Of a stretch of 64,000 nt of DNA, positions 47,937 to 58,125 are shown piece by piece. The stretch is from Clostridioides mangenotii TR. GTDB taxonomy: Bacteria > Bacillota > Clostridia > Peptostreptococcales > Peptostreptococcaceae. The notes under the pieces were generated by a model. That model worked only from the letters and a program-made list of their open reading frames with translations, made no database searches and was not told where the DNA came from. Numbering within the stretch: the first letter of the stretch is position 1; every line of letters begins with the position of its first letter. The position numbers and the translations under genes were made by a program. The stretch is from NCBI RefSeq assembly GCF_000498755.1, contig NZ_AXUS01000004.1, positions 1 through 64,000 on the forward strand, read 5' to 3'.

Positions 47937-49061
47937 CTATTTTAATAGATCTGCACTTATAACCATTTTTTGTACTTCGCTTGTTCCTTCATATATCTCT
48001 GTTATTTTTGCATCTCTCATCATTCTTTCTACATCGTATTCACGAGTATATCCATATCCTCCGTGAAGTTGAACAGCTTTAGTTGTAACTTCCATTGCAA
48101 CTTCCCCTGCATAAAGTTTAGCCATCGCAGCTTCTACGCTATATGAATTGCCTTCATCTTTCTTTCTTGCAGCTTCATAGACTAGGTGTCTTGCAGCTTC
48201 GATTTTAGTTTTCATATTTGCTAGTTCAAATTGGGTATTTTGGAAAGCAGATATACTTCTTCCAAATTGCTTTCTCCCCTTAACATAATCTACTGTAGTA
48301 TCTAATGCACCTTGTGCTATACCTAGTGCTTGAGCTGCTATACCTATACGCCCACCATCTAGAGTTTTCATAGCAATTTTAAAACCTTGACCTTCTTTTC
48401 CTAACAAATTTTCTTTTGGTATTCTACAATTTTCAAATATAAGTTCACAAGTTGCTGAACCCCTTATACCTAGTTTTTTCTCTTTCTTACCTATACTAAA
48501 TCCTTCTGTACCTTTTTCAACTATAAACGCTGATATTCCGCGAGTTCCTTTAGATTTATCAGTCATTGCCATAACAACATAAATTTCTGCTGGACCAGCA
48601 TTCGTTATAAAAATTTTTGTTCCATTTAATATGTAATTATCACCATCTAATACTGCCGTTGTTTGTTGCCCTGCTGCATCTGTTCCTGCATTTGGCTCCG
48701 TTAAACCAAATGCACCTAACCTCTCACCTTTAGCTAAAGGTGTTAAGAATTTCTGCTTTTGTTCTTCTGATCCAAATTGATGTATTGGACACGCTCCTAA
48801 TGAGGTATGAGCAGATACTATCACGCCTGTAGTTCCACAAGCTTTTGAAAGTTCTTCAACTGCCATAGCATACCCCAAATAGTCACCTCCTTCACCACCG
48901 TACTCTTTTGGAAAAGGTATTCCCAGCATCCCGCATTTAGCCATTTTTTCAACAGTTTCATACGGGAATCTTTCTTCTTCATCAATTTCATGCGCGATAG
49001 GAGCCACTTCGTTTATTGTAAACTCTCTATACATTTGTTTTAATAATTCATATTTTTGCAT
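47937..49061 (-). CDS. bcd: Butyryl-CoA dehydrogenase (short-chain acyl-CoA dehydrogenase)
   Basis: 374 residues. FAD-binding segments are GAFGLTEPNAGTDAAG and the ITNAGPAEIYVVMA block. The C-terminal TEIYEGTSEVQKMVIS holds the catalytic Glu. It reduces crotonyl-CoA to butyryl-CoA, with EtfAB as partner. Length is normal. It follows the thiolase by 34 bases. Confidence 0.95.
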   Translation of the reverse strand: MQKYELLKQMYREFTINEVAPIAHEIDEEERFPYETVEKMAKCGMLGIPFPKEYGGEGGDYLGYAMAVEELSKACGTTGVIVSAHTSLGACPIHQFGSEEQKQKFLTPLAKGERLGAFGLTEPNAGTDAAGQQTTAVLDGDNYILNGTKIFITNAGPAEIYVVMAMTDKSKGTRGISAFIVEKGTEGFSIGKKEKKLGIRGSATCELIFENCRIPKENLLGKEGQGFKIAMKTLDGGRIGIAAQALGIAQGALDTTVDYVKGRKQFGRSISAFQNTQFELANMKTKIEAARHLVYEAARKKDEGNSYSVEAAMAKLYAGEVAMEVTTKAVQLHGGYGYTREYDVERMMRDAKITEIYEGTSEVQKMVISADLLK

Positions 49062-49094
49062 AAATATCTCCCTTATTTTAAGTAATTATATTTA

Positions 49095-50278
<1,184 letters not shown>

Positions 50279-50815
50279 AAATAACTCCTCCTTGTAAAAT
50301 CAATATTGTTTCATACACATACTGAACTCTTCAAATACAGTTATTTAGTTAACTAGGACTTCATTTAATTGTTTATATAATTTGGATTTTTGTTTCATAA
50401 GTTTATCAACGTTAGATACTTGTAATAAATTCTTTTAATTACTTAACTTATGCTAGAATTGAATGTTAGATTTTGAATAAACAATTTGTAAAGAATAATA
50501 TAATACATTACTTTTTCTAAATTGATAATTGTTTTTTCATAATAGCTATTACCTGATGTTAAGATTTAGTTCAGTTTGTTATAGCAATTGAGGTTACAAA
50601 TTGATGTGTAAGCATTTCAATTTTCATATGATATTTTCTGTATCATATTTTAATGCTCTAAGTATATATTAATGTAAAAACAACGTTATTGTCTAAGTCG
50701 TATTTGTTATATGATATATAAGTAAAAGCTATATGTGAGAAATATATAGCTTGAATATAAAATAAGCGTAAATGTCTCGCAACTTAAATATCGTTTTTAA
50801 TGCAAAAAAGTAGTT
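50279..50815. other. 537-bp spacer upstream of the thiolase operon
   Basis: AT-rich, no reading frame of note. It must hold the promoter of the long thl-bcd-etf-kal-kce-kam operon, since a terminator for lysR lies at its far end. One hairpin (AAGCTATAT/ATATATAGCTT, about 50728-50754) is visible. A LysR-type binding site is expected here but I could not pick one out with confidence. Confidence 0.5.
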
Positions 50816-50860
50816 AGTTGAACACTCAGAGTTTATTCCGTAAACTCTGAGTGTTCAACT
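50816..50860 (-). terminator. Strong terminator after the lysR gene
   Basis: AGTTGAACACTCAGAGTTTA pairs perfectly with TAAACTCTGAGTGTTCAACT around a five-base loop, followed on the minus strand by ACTACTTTTTTG. It separates crt-hbd-lysR from the thiolase operon. Confidence 0.9.
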
Positions 50861-50892
50861 ATTTCTGGAAAGAATCTATTTCATAAAACAAT

Positions 50893-51795
50893 TTATGTAT
50901 TTTTATTTTTAAAGAAATCAATTATAAAATTGAATACGTGTTGATTTACATGGCTATAACGATCTTTCTTGGGTCTACATAATAATACTTTCCAAGTTAT
51001 AGGATCATTAAATGATCTTTCTACAATCTGATCATTTTTAAAGAAGTCATGCACTGGCGATGGTAAAATAGTTATAAATTCAGAATTTGTAGTTGATTGC
51101 AGTAGGAAATCCCACGAGCCTGACATGATATACCTTTTTAGTTTCACATTTTCATCCGTAAATTTCTGCATTAATTTATGATGTATCATAAATGTTGGAT
51201 CAAATATTGCAAGCAATTCTTCGTTTAAGTCTTTCCAATCTATATTGTTATTTCTAGCAAGTGGATGATTGACATTTAAAAATGCAGTAAGCTCGTCTTC
51301 TTGAAGTATATGTTCTGTAATTACACTTTTATCAATTCCGGTTGGTTGTAGGAGCACCACATAGTCTAATTCCCGTAAAATAAGCATACTATTTAACTCA
51401 TGTGCCCCCTTCTCTACAATATCGAACTCTATATCTGGATTATTTGCAACAAGTTGTGCAACTACATCTGAAAACACTATTCCAAGTATTAATGGTGGTA
51501 TTCCTATTCTTACTTTACCTTTGAATTTAACAGAATCCTCCCTCAAATCCTCCATCATATTTTCATACTCATTTAAGATATTTTCTGCATTAATATAAAA
51601 TCTCTCTCCTGCTGGTGTTAGGTCATTTAATCTTCCCTTATACCTGTCAAATAAATATACATCTTCAGTCTCTTCAAAATTTTTTATTATCTGACTTAGA
51701 TATGGTTGTGATATGTGTAATTCATTTGATGCTAATGAAAGATTTAAATCACATTTTACTATCTCAACAAAATATTTTAGATGCTTTATATCCAC
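50893..51795 (-). CDS. LysR-family transcriptional regulator, likely controls the lysine element operons
   Basis: 300 residues. The N-terminal winged helix (MDIKHLKYFVEIVKCDLNLSLASNELHISQPYLSQIIKNFEE) is typical LysR. The effector domain starts KGKVRIGIPPLILG. GTG start behind GAGGAG. It lies between hbd and the thiolase operon, all on one strand, so it probably responds to a pathway metabolite. The effector and sites are unknown. Confidence 0.88.
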   Translation of the reverse strand: MDIKHLKYFVEIVKCDLNLSLASNELHISQPYLSQIIKNFEETEDVYLFDRYKGRLNDLTPAGERFYINAENILNEYENMMEDLREDSVKFKGKVRIGIPPLILGIVFSDVVAQLVANNPDIEFDIVEKGAHELNSMLILRELDYVVLLQPTGIDKSVITEHILQEDELTAFLNVNHPLARNNNIDWKDLNEELLAIFDPTFMIHHKLMQKFTDENVKLKRYIMSGSWDFLLQSTTNSEFITILPSPVHDFFKNDQIVERSFNDPITWKVLLCRPKKDRYSHVNQHVFNFIIDFFKNKNT

Positions 51796-51841
51796 ATAGG
51801 TCTCCTCTCTTGTAAGTATTCCTTATCAATCTTATCTATTT

Positions 51842-52687
51842 CTATTTATTATAATCATAGAATCCTATTTTAGTTTTTCTTCCTAGTTGATTTGCTCTAA
51901 CCATTTTGGTCAAAAGTTGATGTGGTCTGTATTTAGTATCTCCAAATTCAGTATATAAAACGTTCATTATAGCCAAAACAACATCTAATCCTATTAAATC
52001 ACCTAACGCTAGAGGTCCCATAGGATGGTTTGCACCTAACTTCATTGCTTCATCTATTTCCTCTTTATTTGCAACACCATCTGCATATATACCGATAGCT
52101 TCGTTTATCATTGGTATAAGTATTCTATTTACTACAAATCCAGGAGATTCAGATACATTAACTGGAACCTTATTGATACTCTTAGATAATTCAAATACTG
52201 TATCAAAAGTTACTTTTGATGTTAATTGACCACTTATAATTTCAACCAAATCCATCATAGGAACTGGATTAAAGAAATGCATCCCAATAACCTTATTTGG
52301 TCTTTTAGTTGCAGAAGCTATTTCTGTTATAGATAATGACGAAGTATTAGTCGCTAAAATAGTTTTCGAATGGCATAATTCATCCAATAATTTAAAAATA
52401 TCTTTTTTAGTATTCATATCCTCTACAGATGCTTCTATTATTAAGTCCATATCTTTTAAATCTTCATAGTCAATAGTTGTGCTAACATGACCTAATATTT
52501 CTTCTTTTTTTGCATCGTCTATTTTTTCTTTTGAAACTAATCTTGATAAATTTTTATTTAATAAAGCCAAACATTCGTCTATAGATTCTTTACTTCTACT
52601 CTTTAAACAAATATCCTGGCCACAACTTGCTATAGTTTGTATAATTCCACTACCCATAGTTCCACTTCCAATTACTGCTAATTTCAT
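51842..52687 (-). CDS. hbd: 3-hydroxybutyryl-CoA dehydrogenase Hbd
   Basis: 281 residues. The Rossmann motif VIGSGTMGSGIIQTIA is at the N-terminus. Family motifs are TNTSSLSITEIAS, GMHFFNPVPMMDLVEII (catalytic His) and SPGFVVNRILIPMINEA. It reduces acetoacetyl-CoA to 3-hydroxybutyryl-CoA. The lysine route itself does not need it; together with Crt it adds acetyl-CoA-to-butyrate capacity. AGGAGG precedes the ATG. Confidence 0.95.
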   Translation of the reverse strand: MKLAVIGSGTMGSGIIQTIASCGQDICLKSRSKESIDECLALLNKNLSRLVSKEKIDDAKKEEILGHVSTTIDYEDLKDMDLIIEASVEDMNTKKDIFKLLDELCHSKTILATNTSSLSITEIASATKRPNKVIGMHFFNPVPMMDLVEIISGQLTSKVTFDTVFELSKSINKVPVNVSESPGFVVNRILIPMINEAIGIYADGVANKEEIDEAMKLGANHPMGPLALGDLIGLDVVLAIMNVLYTEFGDTKYRPHQLLTKMVRANQLGRKTKIGFYDYNK

Positions 52688-52783
52688 AGATATACCTCCT
52701 GTTATTTTAGTATTTGTAAACTATTAAATTAAACAGTTTATTTAATATAGTTAATAGTTAATATATTCAATTTAATAGTTTCA

Positions 52784-53581
52784 TTATCCTTTTATAAACT
52801 TAGCGTCTCTCTTTTCAACAAAAGCCGACATACCTTCTTTTTGGTCTTTAGTCGAAAAACAGAGCCCAAATAAATTAGTCTCTATATCTATTCCGGTATC
52901 TATATCAGTTTGATAACCAAGTTTTATAGCTTCCTTAGAGTATCTGACTGCAAGTTGGGCATTTTTTGCTATTGCTTTAGCTAATTTTTCAACTTCTTCT
53001 AATAAAACTTCTGGCTCAACAACTTTATTTACTAAACCTAATGTTTCAGCTTCATCTGCTTTAATAATTCGCCCTGTAAAGATTAACTCTTTTGCTTTTG
53101 CCATACCAACCAATCTTGATAGCCTTTGAGTTCCACCGAACCCTGGTATTACACCAAGAGTTACTTCTGGTTGACCAAATACAGCTTTAGTAGAAGCTAT
53201 TCTTATATCACATGCCATTGCTATCTCACATCCCCCGCCTAAAGCAAATCCATTTACAGCGGCTATTACAATTTTCTTACTATCTTCAATTTCTTTAAAA
53301 GCCTTGCCTGCAAGTCTACTGAAATCTTTAGCAGATAAAGAATTTAAGTCTTTCATATCTGCAATATCAGCTCCAGCTACAAATGCTTTTCCTTCACCTG
53401 TTAACACTACTACATCAATATCTTCATCATCATTGATGTCTACAAACACTTCATAAAGTTCTTTTAAGGTTTTTGTATTTATCGCATTAAGTACTTGGGG
53501 TCTATTCACTTTCACTGTACATATACTACCATTTAATTCTACAGCTAAATTCTCATAAACTTTAACATCATTTATTATCAT
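52784..53581 (-). CDS. crt: 3-hydroxybutyryl-CoA dehydratase (crotonase) Crt
   Basis: 265 residues. Crotonase motifs are GKAFVAGADIADM (oxyanion hole), NGFALGGGCEIAMACDIRIAS with one catalytic Glu, and FGQPEVTLGVIPGFGGTQRL with the other. It dehydrates 3-hydroxybutyryl-CoA to crotonyl-CoA. It is the first cargo gene after the spacer next to the small unknown genes; hbd follows 96 bp downstream. Confidence 0.95.
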   Translation of the reverse strand: MIINDVKVYENLAVELNGSICTVKVNRPQVLNAINTKTLKELYEVFVDINDDEDIDVVVLTGEGKAFVAGADIADMKDLNSLSAKDFSRLAGKAFKEIEDSKKIVIAAVNGFALGGGCEIAMACDIRIASTKAVFGQPEVTLGVIPGFGGTQRLSRLVGMAKAKELIFTGRIIKADEAETLGLVNKVVEPEVLLEEVEKLAKAIAKNAQLAVRYSKEAIKLGYQTDIDTGIDIETNLFGLCFSTKDQKEGMSAFVEKRDAKFIKG

Positions 53582-54103
53582 AATATCCTCCTTTATTAAA
53601 ACGATTTATTACTGCGTACCTGGTTTAATAAACTTTCCTTAACCAAGGACACAAACTTAGATAATTCTTCAAAGACCATTATGTACCTACAGAGTCCCCA
53701 TCTACTCTGTGTAATTATATGTTATTTGCGCATAAATAATTTTATATTTATACCGTATATTTATGATGATAGCACTCAAATTATAAATTGCAACAATTTA
53801 TCGTTATTTTTTTCACCTATTTTTTTCTACAATTTTATAAAATCTAATATAATTTAAAATAAGATCATAAGTCTATTTATTAAAATAAATAGCAATAATT
53901 ATAAGGTTTATATTTCGATAACTATTCTAATATTTGATCTATTTTGCCTTTTATACTTACCATATTATACAAGTTGAATATGATAACCAGTAAGTTAAAT
54001 TAAAAGTCCCCATCTATATCACTTTTAAGAAATATAGATGGGGACTCTTAATCTTAGTTATTTCTAAAAATAAAAAAGGATAATAGGTAATTTTCATAAA
54101 AAA
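53582..54103. other. Spacer upstream of crt with two related hairpins
   Basis: No gene seen. Two hairpins share the 12-mer AGTCCCCATCTA: 53689-53710 (ACAGAGT/ACTCTGT stem, 12-mer partly in the loop) and 54005-54046 (AGTCCCCATCTATAT/ATATAGATGGGGACT stem). The second is followed by TTTTAATTT on the minus strand and could terminate or attenuate transcription entering crt. The crt promoter should lie between 53590 and 53990. Confidence 0.55.
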
Positions 54104-54127
54104 AGAACCAATAAACTTATTAGTTCT
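54104..54127 (-). terminator. Terminator after the 83-residue gene
   Basis: AGAACTAATAAG and TTTATTGGTTCT form a stem with one G-T pair and mismatch, followed by seven T on the minus strand. Confidence 0.8.
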
Positions 54128-54143
54128 CTTAAATAAACCTTAT

Positions 54144-54395
54144 CTACTTAACACGTTTAAGTTTTTCTACATCTTCTTTTACATGTTTCAAACCTTCTAT
54201 ATCGTCTTGATTCCATAATGTTATAGTTTTGATTCGATTTAATTGCTTAGCAATTTCATCAGACCCTTCATAAACGGCTTTAAAATTTTCTTGTATTGTT
54301 TCTTCAAGTTCATCAAGTCTATTTACTATACTTTTCTGCCCATCTAATATATCTTTTTTCATACTATCTAAATAATCTCTTAATTCTTGATCCAA
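54144..54395 (-). CDS. 83-residue coiled-coil protein, unknown
   Basis: TTG start behind AAGGGGGG. The sequence is almost entirely amphipathic helix (MDQELRDYLDSMKKDILDG ... LDELEETIQENFKAVYEGSDEIAKQLNRIK) with no cysteine or membrane segment. Small proteins of this sort often sit on phages and genomic islands. It lies close to the recombinase and has its own terminator. A role in element biology is possible but not shown. Confidence 0.65.
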   Translation of the reverse strand: MDQELRDYLDSMKKDILDGQKSIVNRLDELEETIQENFKAVYEGSDEIAKQLNRIKTITLWNQDDIEGLKHVKEDVEKLKRVK

Positions 54396-54571
54396 AATTT
54401 ATATCCCCCTTCATATATTTCTTATAAATATATTATAGTATTTTTAAGACTTAAATACTAGTTCTCTAATCCTTTAAATATATTATATATTTGCATTTTT
54501 TACACTCTTTATTATTTTCATCAATAGTGTCTCTTATATACTAAGATTCTTAGCTTGTACATTTTAAGATA

Positions 54572-54596
54572 AAGAGGCCATTAAAGCACCTCTTTT
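54572..54596 (-). terminator. Terminator-like hairpin after the 70-residue gene
   Basis: AAAGAGGTGCTTTAATGGCCTCTTT on the minus strand: AAAGAGG pairs with CCTCTTT. The T run behind it is weak. Confidence 0.6.
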
Positions 54597-54809
54597 TTAT
54601 AGATATACTCCTTCATCAGCTCTATTCATTACTATTTCAGCACATATCTTTCTTACTTCTTCATTTGCTTTGATTCTATCTTCATCACATGTATATTTCG
54701 GTAGTATAATGTATCCAGTACTACCCCCTCGTTTTATTAATTTATCAACTACCTTTTCACCCTGTATTACATTTGCATCAGTTGGGACAACTTTATTTAC
54801 ATTTTTCAT
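54597..54809 (-). CDS. 70-residue protein divergent from the recombinase, candidate directionality factor
   Basis: MKNVNKVVPTDANVIQGEKVVDKLIKRGG ... CAEIVMNRADEGVYL; a small mixed alpha/beta protein with no family I recognise. AGGGGGGTGG precedes the ATG. It is transcribed away from the recombinase across a 183-bp shared promoter region. Serine-recombinase elements often encode a small directionality factor near the integrase, and C. difficile skin is reported to have one. Size and place fit, but no sequence evidence supports it. Confidence 0.55.
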   Translation of the reverse strand: MKNVNKVVPTDANVIQGEKVVDKLIKRGGSTGYIILPKYTCDEDRIKANEEVRKICAEIVMNRADEGVYL

Positions 54810-54992
54810 AAGAGTCCACCCCCCTAAATAGGTATATGTCTAATAAAATTTGTCCTATTCCTTTTGTGTATAAAGAGACTTATCTTTATTGGAAATAAGC
54901 CATTTTCAAATCATATCATTACCATTTTTATAGTCAATACATAATAAAATAGCCTTAAAACGAATATATATACTGTATAAGGAGGTATTAGT

Positions 54993-56519
54993 ATGAATGT
55001 GGCAATATACCTACGTAAATCACGAGCTGATTTAGAAGCTGAGAAAAATGGCGAATTCGAGACATTAAAAAGGCATAAATCCTCACTTCTGAAATTAGCC
55101 AAGAAGGAAAAATATAATATTGTTGAAATCAAAGAAGAGCTAGTAAGTGGTGAATCTATAATACATAGACCAAGGATGATTGAATTACTACAAGAGGTAG
55201 AAAATGAAAAGTACGATGCTGTATTAGTAATGGATATTGACCGTTTAGGTCGTGGTGGTATGAAAGACCAAGGTGTTATATTAGAAACCTTTAAAAATAG
55301 TAATACAAAGATTATAACTCCACAAAAAATATACGATTTAGAAAATGATTTAGATGAACAATATACTGAATTAGAATCATTTATTGCTAGACAAGAATTA
55401 AAAATGATAAAGAAAAGATTAGAACGAGGTCGTAAAAAAAGCATTGAAGAAGGAAAATTTATATTTGGTACTGCACCTATTGGATACGACATTGCAAAAA
55501 ACGATAAGAAAGAAAAAATACTTATAAAAAATGATAAAGCTTACATAATTAAATTAATCTATGATTTATATATCAATGAGGACATGGGAATTTATAAAAT
55601 AGCAAATCATTTAAACAATAAAGGTTTAAGCCCTATAAAAATAGATAAATGGACACCTTCTACGATAAACAGAATTATACAGAACAAGGCTTATTGTGGA
55701 TATATTATGTATAGTAAAATAATAAACACTAAAAAATATAATGAAAATGGTAATGAAATTAGAGTTAAAAACTCCGATGAAAATGTACTCTGCTATGAAG
55801 GTAAACATGAACCAATAATAGATATTGAAACTTGGGAAAAAGCACAAAAAATCAGAGAAAACCGTATAAAAAGCTTACATTTTGGCGGACGTCATGCACT
55901 TCAAAATCCATTTGCCGGCATATTAAAATGCAAAACTTGCAATCATGCAATGCAAAGAAAGGTTAAAGATGAAGATAGAACATATCTATGGTGTAAACAC
56001 AGTTGTGGTAATCTTTCTATTAGGATCAGTTATTTAGAAAAATTATTATTAGAGTTTTTAGAAGATACTTTAAACAACTATCAAGTTATGGTTAGAAAAG
56101 AAGATATTAAAAATAAAACTGTTGATGATAAAAAGATACTAGATGAAAAATTAATAAAAAAATTAAAATCTGAATTAAATGAATTAGAAAAACAAAAAAC
56201 TAGCTTATTCAATTTTCTTGAAAGAGGAATTTATGATGAAGATACTTTTTTAGATCGTTCAGAATATATAAAAGATAAAATTGAACATATAAATAAGAAT
56301 CTAAAAAATCTAAACTCTAACTTAAAAAATTATCAGGAAAATGATTACAGCAAAGTTGTATTAAAATTAAGAAATGTATTAGAATATTATGATTTAGCTA
56401 AAACTCCTAAAGAGAAAAATAAATTGTTAAAAAGTATAATTGATGAAGTCTATTATTATAAAGATGAAACTCATAAAACAGATGAGTGTAACTTAGAGAT
56501 AAAATTAAAAGTATACTAG
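54993..56519 (+). CDS. Large serine recombinase of the cotE element
   Basis: 508 residues. The resolvase domain starts VAIYLRKSRADLEAEKNGEF with the nucleophile Ser10, and has MDIDRLGRGGMKD (catalytic Arg region). The recombinase domain (about 160-290) reads GTAPIGYDI ... IYKIANHLNNKGLSP ... INRIIQNKAYCGYI. The zinc ribbon (CKTCNHAMQ ... WCKHSC, around 313-335) is followed by a long coiled coil (about 385-450), as in phage integrases and in the skin recombinase. TAAGGAGG precedes the ATG. The stop lies 20 bp before the right repeat. It is the only plus-strand gene on the element. Confidence 0.95.
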   Translation: MNVAIYLRKSRADLEAEKNGEFETLKRHKSSLLKLAKKEKYNIVEIKEELVSGESIIHRPRMIELLQEVENEKYDAVLVMDIDRLGRGGMKDQGVILETFKNSNTKIITPQKIYDLENDLDEQYTELESFIARQELKMIKKRLERGRKKSIEEGKFIFGTAPIGYDIAKNDKKEKILIKNDKAYIIKLIYDLYINEDMGIYKIANHLNNKGLSPIKIDKWTPSTINRIIQNKAYCGYIMYSKIINTKKYNENGNEIRVKNSDENVLCYEGKHEPIIDIETWEKAQKIRENRIKSLHFGGRHALQNPFAGILKCKTCNHAMQRKVKDEDRTYLWCKHSCGNLSIRISYLEKLLLEFLEDTLNNYQVMVRKEDIKNKTVDDKKILDEKLIKKLKSELNELEKQKTSLFNFLERGIYDEDTFLDRSEYIKDKIEHINKNLKNLNSNLKNYQENDYSKVVLKLRNVLEYYDLAKTPKEKNKLLKSIIDEVYYYKDETHKTDECNLEIKLKVY

Positions 56520-56539
56520 TATTTTATAGGGCACTCCAA

Positions 56540-56551
56540 AGATGGCTTTAG
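56540..56551 (+). repeat. Right attachment site core of the inserted element
   Basis: AGATGGCTTTAG, the second copy of the left core at 32480-32491, in direct orientation. CotE similarity resumes here in the correct frame (GAT GGC TTT AGC, Asp-Gly-Phe-Ser). Confidence 0.92.
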
Positions 56552-57341
56552 CGACGCGGCTCTAACACCTACATCAAGATACAATTTCGCAAGAGAAGTA
56601 AATGCTTTAATAAATGAATACGATCTAGATGGAATAGATATAGACTGGGAATATCCTGGTACTAGTGCTGCCGGAATAAAATCTAGACCGCAAGACAGAG
56701 AAAATTTCACGCTATTACTTACGGCAATAAGAGACGTTATAGGTCGAAACAAGTGGCTAAGCGTTGCCGGTTCTGGAGATAGTGCATATATAAACAACAG
56801 TGCTGAAATAGAAAAAATAGCCCCTATAATTGACTACTTCAACTTAATGAGCTACGATTTTACTGCTGGTGAATCTGGCGCCAACGCTAGGAAACACCAC
56901 GCAAACCTATATCCATCAGATCTATCTTTAGCTGGCTACAGTGTGGATTCGATGGTAGATAACCTAATAAATGCAGGGATGCCTCCTGAAAAAATATTAT
57001 TAGGAGTTCCTTTCTATGGTAGATTAGGATCTTCTTTAACTAGATCCTACGATCAACTTAGAAGAGATTATATAAATAAAAACGGTTATCAATATAGATT
57101 CGATCAAGAAGCACTTGTTCCGTATTTAACTCAAGATGGAGAATTTGCAATGTCGTTTGAAGATTCTTTATCAATATTTTTGAAAACACAATACGTCCTT
57201 ACTAGGTGTCTAGGAGGAATTTTCTCGTGGACTTCTACTTACGATCAAGCAAATATTTTAGCTAATACAATGTATCAAGGAATAAATGATCCTGAGAGTT
57301 TAAGAGCAGAACTCGAAGGTGTCTATGGTATATTCACCTAG
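56540..57341 (+). CDS. cotE: CotE 3' part: catalytic portion of the GH18 chitinase domain (gene interrupted)
   Basis: It carries the rest of the chitinase: DGFSDAALTPTSRYNFAREV, then the GH18 catalytic motif DLDGIDIDWEYPG with the acid/base Glu, YFNLMSYDF, ILLGVPFYGR and the closing GGIFSWTSTYDQANILA. It has no start codon or ribosome site of its own at this end. A late ATG at 56847 would omit the catalytic motif. Joined to codon 396 of the 5' part it gives 659 residues, somewhat shorter than C. difficile CotE. It is in the same frame as the recombinase, parted from it by one TAG. Confidence 0.93.
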
Positions 57342-57390
57342 AATATAACTTAATTATATAAAATTTATATCTAAAATAGCTGTAATTTAG

Positions 57391-57427
57391 GGGCTGTCTC
57401 ATGAGTATTAGTTTTGAGTTAGCCCCT
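57391..57427 (-). repeat. Hairpin beside the 3' end of cotE
   Basis: GGGGCTGTCTCA... pairs imperfectly with ...TGAGTTAGCCCC, so the outer six bases are perfect. It spans the stop of the 210-residue gene and could terminate one or both converging transcripts. The GGGGCTGTCTCA end also resembles insertion sequence termini, but no transposase is nearby. Confidence 0.5.
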
Positions 57428-58051
57428 ATTTAAATATAAGTTATTTTTAATTTCATCAACTTTTTTCAACATTTTTTTTAAATTTTCATTTATATCATTA
57501 TTTTTTTGTCCTTTATGATTTTCATAACCCAATTCTTTATTAACATTATAAACAGAATCTATCGGATCTACACTTACATCTATTGTTGCAGACATAATTT
57601 TCCAAGTATCATCTAATTTAGAGAGATAAATTACATAATCATTACCAGCTCCAGCATCATTTACTATCTCTCCCTTTGAATCATAAGAAAAAATCTCTAA
57701 TACATACACATTAACTTTAACAGTATCTTTATATTTTGTTATACTTTCAAAATCAAACTCAAACTTTCCTTCAAATGGCTTATAACCATTGATATCATTA
57801 TTTGTTTTCTTTAAATCATTTCTAGCTATTAAATATTGCTTAAATTCATCAGAAGCTACTGTTGAAAAATTATTTTTCCCCCCATTAAAGTTATAATCTT
57901 CTTTAACAAAAACCTCTACTACATCTTTAATAGATTTTTTATCATTTACACTTAGATATTTTTTACTTTTATCGTTTACGATATATGCAATTCCAATAAT
58001 AATTACAATAAGAGAAAAAAATAAAATTATTCTTTTTAACAAAATAGACAT
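57419..58051 (-). CDS. Membrane-anchored or secreted protein, unknown function
   Basis: 210 residues. An N-terminal hydrophobic segment (IILFFSLIVIIIGIAYIV) serves as anchor or signal. The domain behind it has alternating strands (KFEFDFESITKYKDTVKVNVYVLEIF, DYVIYLSKLDDTWKIMSATIDV), like NTF2/SnoaL-type extracellular domains, and a Lys/Asn-rich helical end. No family is named with confidence. GGGGAG precedes ATG 58051. It converges with cotE. Confidence 0.7.
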   Translation of the reverse strand: MSILLKRIILFFSLIVIIIGIAYIVNDKSKKYLSVNDKKSIKDVVEVFVKEDYNFNGGKNNFSTVASDEFKQYLIARNDLKKTNNDINGYKPFEGKFEFDFESITKYKDTVKVNVYVLEIFSYDSKGEIVNDAGAGNDYVIYLSKLDDTWKIMSATIDVSVDPIDSVYNVNKELGYENHKGQKNNDINENLKKMLKKVDEIKNNLYLNRG

Positions 58052-58125
58052 ACTCTTTACTCCCCTAATAAAAATATAAGGAGTAGTAATTACTACTCCT
58101 TCTTAAGCTCTTTTACTTTTACATT

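Noticed and set aside
52688-52783. A Rex operator upstream of hbd
   Set aside because: The AT-rich spacer has partial dyads such as TAAACAGTTTA, but none fits the TTGTTAA-N4-TTAACAA pattern well enough.
54911-55492. Minus-strand frame opposite the recombinase
   Set aside because: It is Ser/Phe/Ile-rich antisense of the resolvase domain, without a start signal.
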